Below, in pieces: positions 48,908 to 57,186 of a stretch of DNA of 64,000 nucleotides. Under the pieces are notes generated by a model, which did no database searches, was not told where the DNA came from, and saw only the letters and a program-made list of their open reading frames with translations. Positions within the stretch are counted from its first letter, which is position 1. Each line of letters starts with the position of its first letter. Made by a program: the position numbers and the translations under genes. The stretch is from NCBI GenBank assembly GCA_007125955.1, contig SLCF01000087.1, positions 19,568 through 83,567 on the forward strand, given 5' to 3'. The DNA is from Bacteroidales bacterium. GTDB taxonomy: Bacteria > Bacteroidota > Bacteroidia > Bacteroidales > PUMT01.

Positions 48908-50068
48908 ATGAAGCGTACAATAAATACTGAAAAGATCCCCATTAAGCTGTGGGTTGATAAAATAGAGCCGGGAGCACTGAAACAGGCCAGAGATATAGCT
49001 AATCTATCCTTGGCATTTCACCATATTGCCATTATGGCAGACTGCCATGAAGGTTTCGGCATGCCTATCGGGGGTGTGTTGGCTGCCAGAAACGTTGTGA
49101 TTCCAAATGCAGTGGGTGTTGATATTGGATGCGGAATGTGTGCTTTGAAAACTTCTCTTAAAGAAATAAGCAGAAAAAAATTAATTAATATATCAAGGGA
49201 TATAAACAGGGTTGTTCCAACAGGGTTCAACCATCACAAAAAGCCTCAGGATCCATCACTTATGCCGGAAGTAAAAGGGAGGATGACCGTTGTGGAGAGG
49301 GAATTTGAAAAAGCCCGGCATCAGCTTGGCACCCTGGGAGGCGGAAACCATTTTATTGAAGTGCAGAAAGGGTCGGATGGTTTTATATGGATCATGGTCC
49401 ACTCCGGCAGCCGAAATCTTGGTAAGCAGGTAGCCGATCATTACTACAGAAAAGCTGTAAATATCAGTGAAAAAAATTACAAAAAGGCTAATCATCCCAA
49501 ACAGCTTTCCTTTTTGCCGCTTGATACAAATACCGGACAGGATTATATCAGGGAAATGCAATATTGCATCGATTTTGCATATGCAAGCCGCAAGCTTATG
49601 TCTGAGCTGTCGGTATCTATTTTCAATGAACATGCTGGTGAAATAACCGTTTCAGATTTCATAAACATTGCACACAATTATGCAAGTATTGAGAAACACT
49701 TCGGAAGTGAAGTTGTTGTGCACAGAAAAGGAGCAACCAGTGCCGCAAAAGGGGAAAAAGGGATAATTCCGGGCTCACAGGGAACTAGTAGTTATATTGT
49801 ATCAGGAAAAGGCAACCCTGAAAGCTTCAGAAGCTGTTCTCACGGAGCAGGAAGGATCATGGGCAGGCGTGAAGCACAGAAAAATCTGGATATCAAATAT
49901 GAAACTGAAAAACTTGAAGAGAAGGGAATATTACACAGTATAAGAGGGAAAAGGGATCTTGATGAAGCTTCGGGAGCTTACAAGAATATTGACGAAGTGA
50001 TGGAAAACCAGGAGGACCTTGTAGAAATATTATTAAAACTGGATCCTATGGCGGTAATAAAAGGGTAA
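48908..50068 (+). CDS. rtcB: RNA-splicing ligase RtcB
   Basis: MADCHEGFGMPIGGVLA, NAVGVDIGCGMCA, LGTLGGGNHFIEVQ, VHSGSRNLG, RSCSHGAGRIMGRREA. ATG at 48908; the longer ORF from 48677 reads through tRNA-His. Confidence 0.94.
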   Translation: MKRTINTEKIPIKLWVDKIEPGALKQARDIANLSLAFHHIAIMADCHEGFGMPIGGVLAARNVVIPNAVGVDIGCGMCALKTSLKEISRKKLINISRDINRVVPTGFNHHKKPQDPSLMPEVKGRMTVVEREFEKARHQLGTLGGGNHFIEVQKGSDGFIWIMVHSGSRNLGKQVADHYYRKAVNISEKNYKKANHPKQLSFLPLDTNTGQDYIREMQYCIDFAYASRKLMSELSVSIFNEHAGEITVSDFINIAHNYASIEKHFGSEVVVHRKGATSAAKGEKGIIPGSQGTSSYIVSGKGNPESFRSCSHGAGRIMGRREAQKNLDIKYETEKLEEKGILHSIRGKRDLDEASGAYKNIDEVMENQEDLVEILLKLDPMAVIKG

Positions 50069-50103
50069 AAAAATCGGGCTGTTACTTTTTACCGTAAAAG
50101 GAA

Positions 50104-50135
50104 AAGCCGTCAACCCTTATTGAAGACGGCTTATT
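50104..50135. terminator. Bidirectional terminator between rtcB and rpoD
   Basis: AAGCCGTC (50104..50111) / GACGGCTT (50125..50132) between convergent genes. Confidence 0.65.
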
Positions 50136-50156
50136 ATATGATCCTCTATTCATTTT

Positions 50157-51017
50157 TTAACCCAGGTACATTCGTAACAATTTGTTTTTGGATTTATGAC
50201 GCAATCTTCTGAGTGCTTTCTCCTTTATTTGCCTTGTACGCTCCTTGGTAAGTCCGAGCTCCTCTCCTATTGCTTCAAGAGACATCTCCTGCCGGCCAAT
50301 CCCGAAATAGCACTCTATAACATTCCTCTCTTTGTCTGAGAGCACACTCAGGGTCCGTGTAATTTCCTTTCGCAGGGAATCTTTCATCAGATCCGAGTCT
50401 GCAACTGGAGAATCCTTGTTTTCCATCACATCCAGAAGACTGTTGTCTTCTCCTTCAACAAAAGGTGCGTCAAAAGAGAGAGGGCGGCCGTTCAGACGCA
50501 TAGTCCCGGCAACCTTGTCCCTGGGCATTCCGAGTTGTTCGGCAAGCTCTTCTGCCGACGGGTCTCTTTCATTCTGCTGTTCAAACTTTGCGGAAATCTT
50601 GTGTATTTTGCCCAGTGAACCAACCTGGTTCAGGGGTAAACGAACCACTCTTGCCTGTTCTGAAATTGCCTGAAGTATCGATTGCCGGATCCACCATACA
50701 GCATATGAAATGAACTTGAAGCCTTTTGTTTCATCAAACTTTGTGGCCGCCTTAATGAGTCCAAGATTACCTTCATTGATCAAGTCAGGCAGGCTCAATC
50801 CCTGAAACTGATACTGCTTGGCCACAGAAACAACGAAACGAAGGTTAGCCCTTACCAGCTTTTCCAAAGCTAACTGATCCCCTTTCTTTATCCGCTGAGC
50901 CAATTCAACTTCTTTCTCAGGAGAAATAAGCTCTTCCCTTCCTATCTCCTGAAGATACTTTTCAATTGAATTGCTGTCACGGTTTGTAATTGATTTTGTT
51001 ATTTTTAATTGTCTCAT
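50157..51017 (-). CDS. rpoD: Primary sigma factor RpoD/SigA (compact Bacteroidetes form)
   Basis: [82 protein letters not shown], region 4 [21 protein letters not shown]. Confidence 0.95.
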   Translation of the reverse strand: MRQLKITKSITNRDSNSIEKYLQEIGREELISPEKEVELAQRIKKGDQLALEKLVRANLRFVVSVAKQYQFQGLSLPDLINEGNLGLIKAATKFDETKGFKFISYAVWWIRQSILQAISEQARVVRLPLNQVGSLGKIHKISAKFEQQNERDPSAEELAEQLGMPRDKVAGTMRLNGRPLSFDAPFVEGEDNSLLDVMENKDSPVADSDLMKDSLRKEITRTLSVLSDKERNVIECYFGIGRQEMSLEAIGEELGLTKERTRQIKEKALRRLRHKSKNKLLRMYLG

Positions 51018-51059
51018 ATATATGTTTTATTATTTACCTGTTATGGACATTATGATTTC

Positions 51060-51350
51060 TCAACCGTTCTTCTCTATATACTCCTTCACTTTGGCATACC
51101 TTTCACGGCTGAGGTTATAGTTTGGCGGACTGGAATACCTTTCTATCAGACCGGTAAGCTTCAGTTCAAGAATATGGTTCATGCCTGCTGGCTGAGAGAT
51201 TGACAGCTCTCTTATTATATCGCCAAAAGGGCATGCCCCTCTTTTGTCAAGCAAATCGAGTATTGCCATTTTAACAGGCTCATTAACTATTTCCAAAATC
51301 TTGTCTTCCGTTAATTTCTCTGCAAAATCACCTTTTGTTTTTTCGTACAT
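51060..51350 (-). CDS. Winged-helix (ArsR-like) transcriptional regulator
   Basis: ILEIVNEPVKMAILDLLDKRGACPFGDIIRELSISQPAGMNHILELKLTGLIERY. Confidence 0.78.
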   Translation of the reverse strand: MYEKTKGDFAEKLTEDKILEIVNEPVKMAILDLLDKRGACPFGDIIRELSISQPAGMNHILELKLTGLIERYSSPPNYNLSRERYAKVKEYIEKNG

Positions 51351-51385
51351 CTTTTTATATTGTAATAATTAACTGTTAAATAATA

Positions 51386-52456
51386 TTATACAACTCTTTT
51401 GGTTATATAGTCCGAATTGAGTATAGTCAATGCTCCCATATAATCGATTTTGAACTCTATAAGATCGCCCACTTTGTAACGGGGTTTCTTTGTTCCAAGG
51501 TCAACCACTATCATGTCAGAACTTGCTCCTGTAACCGTTATTTTCTTATCAACCGCCTCTATATGATCAAGATTGATATCAAGCAGCCCGATATCCAGGA
51601 TTGCCCTGTAAGATTTTTTACCAAGATCCTTTTCATCAAATTCAAGAGTTTCACCTGCTACATTCGTTCCAACTTCTCCTGAAGGCACCATTGGTTTTTC
51701 AATAAGTTCAATTATTTCTGTCTTCAGTTTAAAAATATCTGACTTCATTCCCTTTATCCGCTTGCCGGTAAATAAGTCTTTGCCAAAATAGAGAGTCTCT
51801 CCAACCCTGAAATGATTGACGGTTCCAGGCATTATCCTCTTTAATATCAACGGTATAGTTACCGAAGAGCCGCCAGATACATAAGGTATCTTCTTTTTGA
51901 ACTTTGCTTCAATTAACTGTTTGTACAGGCCCAGCTGTATAAGCTTATCCTGATTTGGCATTATGCCATTTAAACAGTTGAGATTTGTTCCAATCCCTAC
52001 AACCTCAATATTTGGCAGATTAAAAATCTTCCCGTAAAAACCTATAAGGTTATCTCCCAAAACACCCTCACGCAGGTCACCCATTTCTATCATTATGAGG
52101 ATCTTGTGCGTTTTTTCCTGCCTTCCTGCTTCCTCATTTAAAAGCTTGATAGTATAAAGCTCAGTGTTGGCACTTATATCAGCATATTTTACCACCGAAC
52201 GAATCGAACGCTTGGCCGGTGGCTTAATATAAATAGTTTCAATTTCCGGATCGATCCTTTTTATCGCCTTTAAATTGCTTACTCTTGAATCCAGAACCTG
52301 CTTTATGCCAAGGTCTATAACTTCTTTCAGGTAAACCGGGTTGCCGCATAACAATTTAGTAACGATTCCCCAATCAATATTATTTTGTTTAAATATATTT
52401 TCAAGAAAATCGTAATTATGTTTCAGTTTTAGCCTGTTTAATTCAATAAATGCCAT
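51386..52456 (-). CDS. Alanine/ornithine racemase-family PLP enzyme
   Basis: MAFIELNRLKLKHNYDFLENIFKQNNIDWGIVTKLLCGNPVYLKEVIDLGI, IMIEMGDLREGV, GIGTNLNCLNGIMPN. Confidence 0.85.
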   Translation of the reverse strand: MAFIELNRLKLKHNYDFLENIFKQNNIDWGIVTKLLCGNPVYLKEVIDLGIKQVLDSRVSNLKAIKRIDPEIETIYIKPPAKRSIRSVVKYADISANTELYTIKLLNEEAGRQEKTHKILIMIEMGDLREGVLGDNLIGFYGKIFNLPNIEVVGIGTNLNCLNGIMPNQDKLIQLGLYKQLIEAKFKKKIPYVSGGSSVTIPLILKRIMPGTVNHFRVGETLYFGKDLFTGKRIKGMKSDIFKLKTEIIELIEKPMVPSGEVGTNVAGETLEFDEKDLGKKSYRAILDIGLLDINLDHIEAVDKKITVTGASSDMIVVDLGTKKPRYKVGDLIEFKIDYMGALTILNSDYITKRVV

Positions 52457-52468
52457 TATTATAAAAAA

Positions 52469-53620
52469 TTAGTTTACAACTATTCTTGGAATATTCAAGG
52501 GTAATCTTGTTAACAGCTCATAATTCAACTGATCACTAAACTCCCCGAACGATGCAACAGTAATTGTAGACTCCCCTTGTTTCCCTATTAGAACAACTTC
52601 TTCTCCAATACTGACATCGGGTATTTTGGTAATATCCGCAATCAACATGTTCATGTTGACAAGTCCAATGACCAGAACTCTTTGTCCCTTGATAAGAACA
52701 CGTCCCTGGTTGCTTAATGACCTGCTGTATCCGTGTGAATACCCAACGGGAATAACTGCGATAACCTTGTCCTCATGGGCAATATAGGAAGTCCCATAAC
52801 TAACGAACTCCCCCTGTTTCACCTTCTTAATGCTCATTATTCGCGTCTTCCATCCTATAACACGCCTCAGCGGATCCTGCTTTTCTTCTTTTTTACTTAT
52901 ATACTGTATAAAAGTTTCGGCACTTGGCCAGTATCCGTATTGCAATATGCCTGCCCTTACCATATCGTAACGGGAAGCCGGGTAGGTCATGGCAGCAGCT
53001 GAACTGGCAACATGTCTTTTAGCGGGAACAAGTCCCTGGTAATTCATCCACTTGCAGATCTTTTTGTAGCGTGCCAGCTGTTTCTGAACACGTACATGAT
53101 TTGCAATACTCTCAGCACCTGCAAGATGGGTGCACAACCCCTTGATTACAAAAAGACCGGGATTTTTCTTTATTGTTTTCACAACAGATTGCAGCGATTT
53201 CTGGTTCAGTCCGGTGCGGTTCATTCCCGTCTCCACCTCAAGGTGTATAAGTGCAGGTTTACCTATTTTTGGGGCAACTTCCAGAATACGTTGTATCTTG
53301 CCGGTCTCAAAAACAAAAAATTCTATCCCGTTCTCAATCGCCCACGCAAGCTGTTCATTATCCATCCATCCCATTACCATTAAATCAGTCTCCGGCCTTT
53401 TTACATTACACACATCCAACGCTTCATCTGCACTGAACACCGAAAAATGTTCTATCCCCGCAAGTTCCGCAAGGGGTATATATTCTTTGATTCCGTGTCC
53501 ATAGGCATTTGCCTTAACAACGGATGTCATTGTTGTGTCAGTGCCCAGCTGTCTTTTAATAAAGTTTATATTACTTATAACTGCACTCTTGCTGATTTCT
53601 ATGACAGAAGTTTTTGCCAT
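52469..53620 (-). CDS. Alanine racemase-family protein
   Basis: SVVKANAYGHG PLP lysine motif, HLEVETGMNRTGL, VSYGTSYIAHEDKVIAVIPVGYSHGYSRSLSN. Confidence 0.92.
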   Translation of the reverse strand: MAKTSVIEISKSAVISNINFIKRQLGTDTTMTSVVKANAYGHGIKEYIPLAELAGIEHFSVFSADEALDVCNVKRPETDLMVMGWMDNEQLAWAIENGIEFFVFETGKIQRILEVAPKIGKPALIHLEVETGMNRTGLNQKSLQSVVKTIKKNPGLFVIKGLCTHLAGAESIANHVRVQKQLARYKKICKWMNYQGLVPAKRHVASSAAAMTYPASRYDMVRAGILQYGYWPSAETFIQYISKKEEKQDPLRRVIGWKTRIMSIKKVKQGEFVSYGTSYIAHEDKVIAVIPVGYSHGYSRSLSNQGRVLIKGQRVLVIGLVNMNMLIADITKIPDVSIGEEVVLIGKQGESTITVASFGEFSDQLNYELLTRLPLNIPRIVVN

Positions 53621-54771
53621 TTAGAACTTTTGATTAACATTTGTTCGCAAACACCTGTAAACATGGTAACACCCGTTTCAATCAATTCATCGGGAAAATC
53701 ATAGTCCGGATTATGAAGTTCCGGGTGATCTTCTCCAGCCCCCAAACCAAACAGCACCCCTGGTAACTCTCGCGTAAAACATGAAAAATCTTCAGACCAT
53801 TTAAAAGGTTTTTTTAAATGAGTAATACCAAACCCGTTTTTTTGGGCAATATTTTCAACTACCTTGTTTATCCGTATATCATTTTCGGTTGCGAAGAACT
53901 CCTCCGTCCATGAAACATCGCACCGCAAACCATAAAGCCTGGCGTTTCGTTCAACTACATCAACTGCTTTTTCTGAAAGCAAATCCATTTCTTTATTCTC
54001 GAAAGCCCTGAGGGTAGCCATAACTACTGCTTCACCCGGTGTAGTTCCGAAAGCTATCTCGCCTATTCTGACGTGAATAATGGTAAGCAGAACAAATGAC
54101 CTGAATATTGGATCATTCTGAAGCAGCATCAATTCCCGGATAATATCAGATACGGCCATAGCAGGACTTAATCCGTTTTCAGGCTCTGCAGCATGAGCGG
54201 TTTTTCCTTTCAAGCGTACAATCAGCCCCTTGGAAGCGGAAGCAAATACTCCGTTGCGCAATACAACCCTGTTAACCGGATACCCGGGGAGATTATGCAG
54301 TGCCAAAACGTAATCGGGGCGCATTTCTTTCATGAACGGATCCTCCATAACCCTTTGTGCTCCTTCTCCATTCTCCTCTGATGGTTGGAACAAAACCATC
54401 ACTCCGCCTCTGGAAGGGCGTTTTCCAGAAAAATAATGCGCTACGCCCACCACTATGGACATATGTCCATCATGACCACATTTGTGTGACACCCCTTCAA
54501 TCCCTGAACGGTGTTTAAAACTGTTAACCTCCTGGATTGGTAAAGCGTCCAGCTCACTTCTGACCATAATAAGGGGCCCCTTCTCTTTGCCTCTGAAAAG
54601 GGCGGCAACACCAGTTCCGCCAATATTCTTCTGCAGCAAATCGGGGTTAAACTCTTTCAGTATGCGGGCGATATGCGCGGATGTTTTATATTCCCTGCCT
54701 GATAACTCAGGCAAGGAATGCAACTCCCTCCTTAAAGATACAAGTGAACCAACTCCCAGCTTTTCGGGCAT
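53599..54771 (-). CDS. M20 family amidohydrolase (N-acyl amino acid hydrolase-like)
   Basis: LRRELHSLPELSGREYKT, RSELDALPIQE, SHKCGHDGHMSIVVG, FQPSEENGEGAQRV. Confidence 0.93.
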   Translation of the reverse strand: MPEKLGVGSLVSLRRELHSLPELSGREYKTSAHIARILKEFNPDLLQKNIGGTGVAALFRGKEKGPLIMVRSELDALPIQEVNSFKHRSGIEGVSHKCGHDGHMSIVVGVAHYFSGKRPSRGGVMVLFQPSEENGEGAQRVMEDPFMKEMRPDYVLALHNLPGYPVNRVVLRNGVFASASKGLIVRLKGKTAHAAEPENGLSPAMAVSDIIRELMLLQNDPIFRSFVLLTIIHVRIGEIAFGTTPGEAVVMATLRAFENKEMDLLSEKAVDVVERNARLYGLRCDVSWTEEFFATENDIRINKVVENIAQKNGFGITHLKKPFKWSEDFSCFTRELPGVLFGLGAGEDHPELHNPDYDFPDELIETGVTMFTGVCEQMLIKSSKWQKLLS

Positions 54772-54776
54772 ATTTA

Positions 54777-55217
54777 TTAAGATTTTACATACCTCATTTC
54801 AAGATATTTGCTGGTGAATCCCAGTTTTTCATATAAATACCTTGCAGGATTATCAGGTTCAACATGCAAAGCAACATTGCCTTCCGCACTATTTATTGCT
54901 TCTTTCATCAGCATTTTACCGTAACCCTTGCCCCTGAATTTATTATCAACAGCTATGTAAACAAGTATGTTCTCGGGAATATAACCTTCCATCCCGGTCC
55001 TGTTCACCACAACAATCCCGACCATCTCACCATCTTCCCTTCCTGTAAGTACAAACCCCCCAAGATCACAGGATTTGCCCAGTGCAAAATCAATTGCTTT
55101 CTCAATGTCCTCCTTGTTGTCACGGTATTGATCAAGGTGCTTGTGCAAAAAATCAATTACTTCAGTTTTCACTTCACCCGGCATGTCGGTGTGTGATTTA
55201 TAAAGTTTAAAATTCAT
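54777..55217 (-). CDS. GNAT family N-acetyltransferase
   Basis: ILVYIAVDNKFRGKGYGKMLMKEAINSAEGNVALHVEPDNPARYLYEKLGFTSKYLEMRY. ATG at 55217 preferred. Confidence 0.9.
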   Translation of the reverse strand: MNFKLYKSHTDMPGEVKTEVIDFLHKHLDQYRDNKEDIEKAIDFALGKSCDLGGFVLTGREDGEMVGIVVVNRTGMEGYIPENILVYIAVDNKFRGKGYGKMLMKEAINSAEGNVALHVEPDNPARYLYEKLGFTSKYLEMRYVKS

Positions 55218-55577
55218 ATAAGTTTTTATTTTGTTAGAAAAAATCTGCATTATTATGCAGCATTGGTATATGCTTTCCTCCACGAACGGATTGACGGCAG
55301 GTATTGAAAACTTAATTAAGTCCTGAAAAAATATCTTCCACCTGTTTTAATCCCACAAAATTATGAAAAAAACCGGACTAATCCAAAAACCTGCTTATCC
55401 TCAATAATTTCAGGAGCTTGTGAGAAGAGTGAAGCCGGTAATAAAATCAAATTATGTATCTGGTTCCAGTTTATTCTCAAAACCAATTTGAAAGCTGATT
55501 GTTCAACCATGCAGTATTAATTTATTTTTCCTGTTGGGGCAAATTTTACTTAACTTTACAGGTTAAGTCGCTCAAAA

Positions 55578-56285
55578 ATGACTGAAAAATCAGGAAATAT
55601 TACAATAGCTATAGATGGATATTCATCAAGCGGGAAAAGCACATTTGCAAAGGCTATAGCAAAAAAAATGGGTTATATCTATATTGACAGCGGGGCAATG
55701 TACAGGGCTGTAACCCTGGCCTGTCTTCGAGAAGGGCTCAATCCGGAAAAAATGGAGGGTGATCCGAAGCTGCATTTAATTCTGAACAGAATAGAGATAA
55801 TTTTTAAACTAAACGAAGAGACCGGTGAGTATGAAACATATCTGAACAATCAGAACATTGAGAAGTCAATAAGAAGTATTGAAGTGTCTGAAAAAGTTAG
55901 TACAGTAAGTAAAATAAAAGAAGTAAGAGATAAGATGGTTATGTTCCAGAGGAAAATGGCAGGGAAGAAAAGTGTGGTTATGGACGGACGCGATATAGGA
56001 ACAGTAGTATTCCCCGATGCCGATATTAAAATCTTCATGACTGCATCTGCTGATATAAGGGCAGACAGAAGATACAGGGAACTCCTGGAAAAAGGGATCA
56101 GGGCAAGCTTTCAGGAGGTAAAGGATAATCTGATCCATCGTGACCAACTGGATGAAACACGTAACGAAAGCCCCCTCAGAAAGGCCGAAAATGCATTTCA
56201 GCTGGACACAAGCAACATGACCCAGGAAGAGCAACTGGAATGGTTCATGGCCTATTTCAGGGAAAAACTTACTGTTTTAAAATGA
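55578..56285 (+). CDS. cmk: Cytidylate kinase
   Basis: ITIAIDGYSSSGKSTFAKAIAKKMGYIYIDSGAMYRAVTL, VVMDGRDIGTVVFPDADIKIFMTASADIRADRRYRE. Confidence 0.95.
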   Translation: MTEKSGNITIAIDGYSSSGKSTFAKAIAKKMGYIYIDSGAMYRAVTLACLREGLNPEKMEGDPKLHLILNRIEIIFKLNEETGEYETYLNNQNIEKSIRSIEVSEKVSTVSKIKEVRDKMVMFQRKMAGKKSVVMDGRDIGTVVFPDADIKIFMTASADIRADRRYRELLEKGIRASFQEVKDNLIHRDQLDETRNESPLRKAENAFQLDTSNMTQEEQLEWFMAYFREKLTVLK

Positions 56286-56291
56286 AAAACA

Positions 56292-57176
56292 ATGGAAATT
56301 CATATTGACCAGGATTCGGGATTCTGTTTTGGAGTAGTATCGGTAGTTAATGAAGCCGAAAAGGAATTAAAAAGGTCAGGCACTCTTTACTGCCTCGGTG
56401 AAATAGTACATAACAAAGCTGAATTGAAGAGATTACAGAACAAAGGACTGATCACAATACAGCATGAAGATCTTCCAAAGATCAGGAATAAAAAGATGCT
56501 GATAAGAGCGCACGGTGAATCACCTGAAACATACCGCCTTGCAGAGGAACACAACATAAACATCATTGATGCAAGTTGTCCTATTGTACTTAAACTTCAG
56601 CGACTTATCAAAAATGTATTCAGTGAAATGAAGTCCATAAACGGACAGACTGTAATATTCGGAGAACCCGGACATCCTGAAACAATTGGGTTAGTGGGGC
56701 AAACAACCGGTCAGGCTATAGTTCTGAGAAGCATCAATGATGTACACAAAATAAACCTTTCAAAACCAGTAGCATTGTTTTCTCAGACAACAAAAAGCAT
56801 AGAGGAATACCAGCTCATTGCAACAGAAATTAAGAATGCAATGAAACCCAGTTTCCCCGGGGAAGATGTTCCCCTGCAGGTTTATAACACTATCTGCCGG
56901 CAGGTTTCCAAGAGGCTCCCCCATATCAAGAAATTTTGTAAAGACCATGATGTAATAATCTTTGTTAGCGGAAAGAACAGTTCAAACGGCAAAATACTTT
57001 TCAAAGCCTGCCTCGAAAAAAACCCTCTCTCCCATAATATTTCTACCCCTTCCGAACTAAAGCCCGGATGGTTTAAAAATGTTTCATCTGTAGGAATATG
57101 CGGGGCAACTTCAACACCCATGTGGCTTATGGAAGAAGTTGCCGATAAGATAGAAGAGATCTCACCCGGTAAATAA
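56292..57176 (+). CDS. ispH: 4-hydroxy-3-methylbut-2-enyl diphosphate reductase
   Basis: FCFGVVSVV, GEIVHNKAELKRLQNKG, RAHGESPETYRLA, DASCPIVLK, GICGATSTPMWLMEEV: the three conserved Cys are present. Confidence 0.94.
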   Translation: MEIHIDQDSGFCFGVVSVVNEAEKELKRSGTLYCLGEIVHNKAELKRLQNKGLITIQHEDLPKIRNKKMLIRAHGESPETYRLAEEHNINIIDASCPIVLKLQRLIKNVFSEMKSINGQTVIFGEPGHPETIGLVGQTTGQAIVLRSINDVHKINLSKPVALFSQTTKSIEEYQLIATEIKNAMKPSFPGEDVPLQVYNTICRQVSKRLPHIKKFCKDHDVIIFVSGKNSSNGKILFKACLEKNPLSHNISTPSELKPGWFKNVSSVGICGATSTPMWLMEEVADKIEEISPGK

Positions 57177-57186
57177 TCAGATAGTA

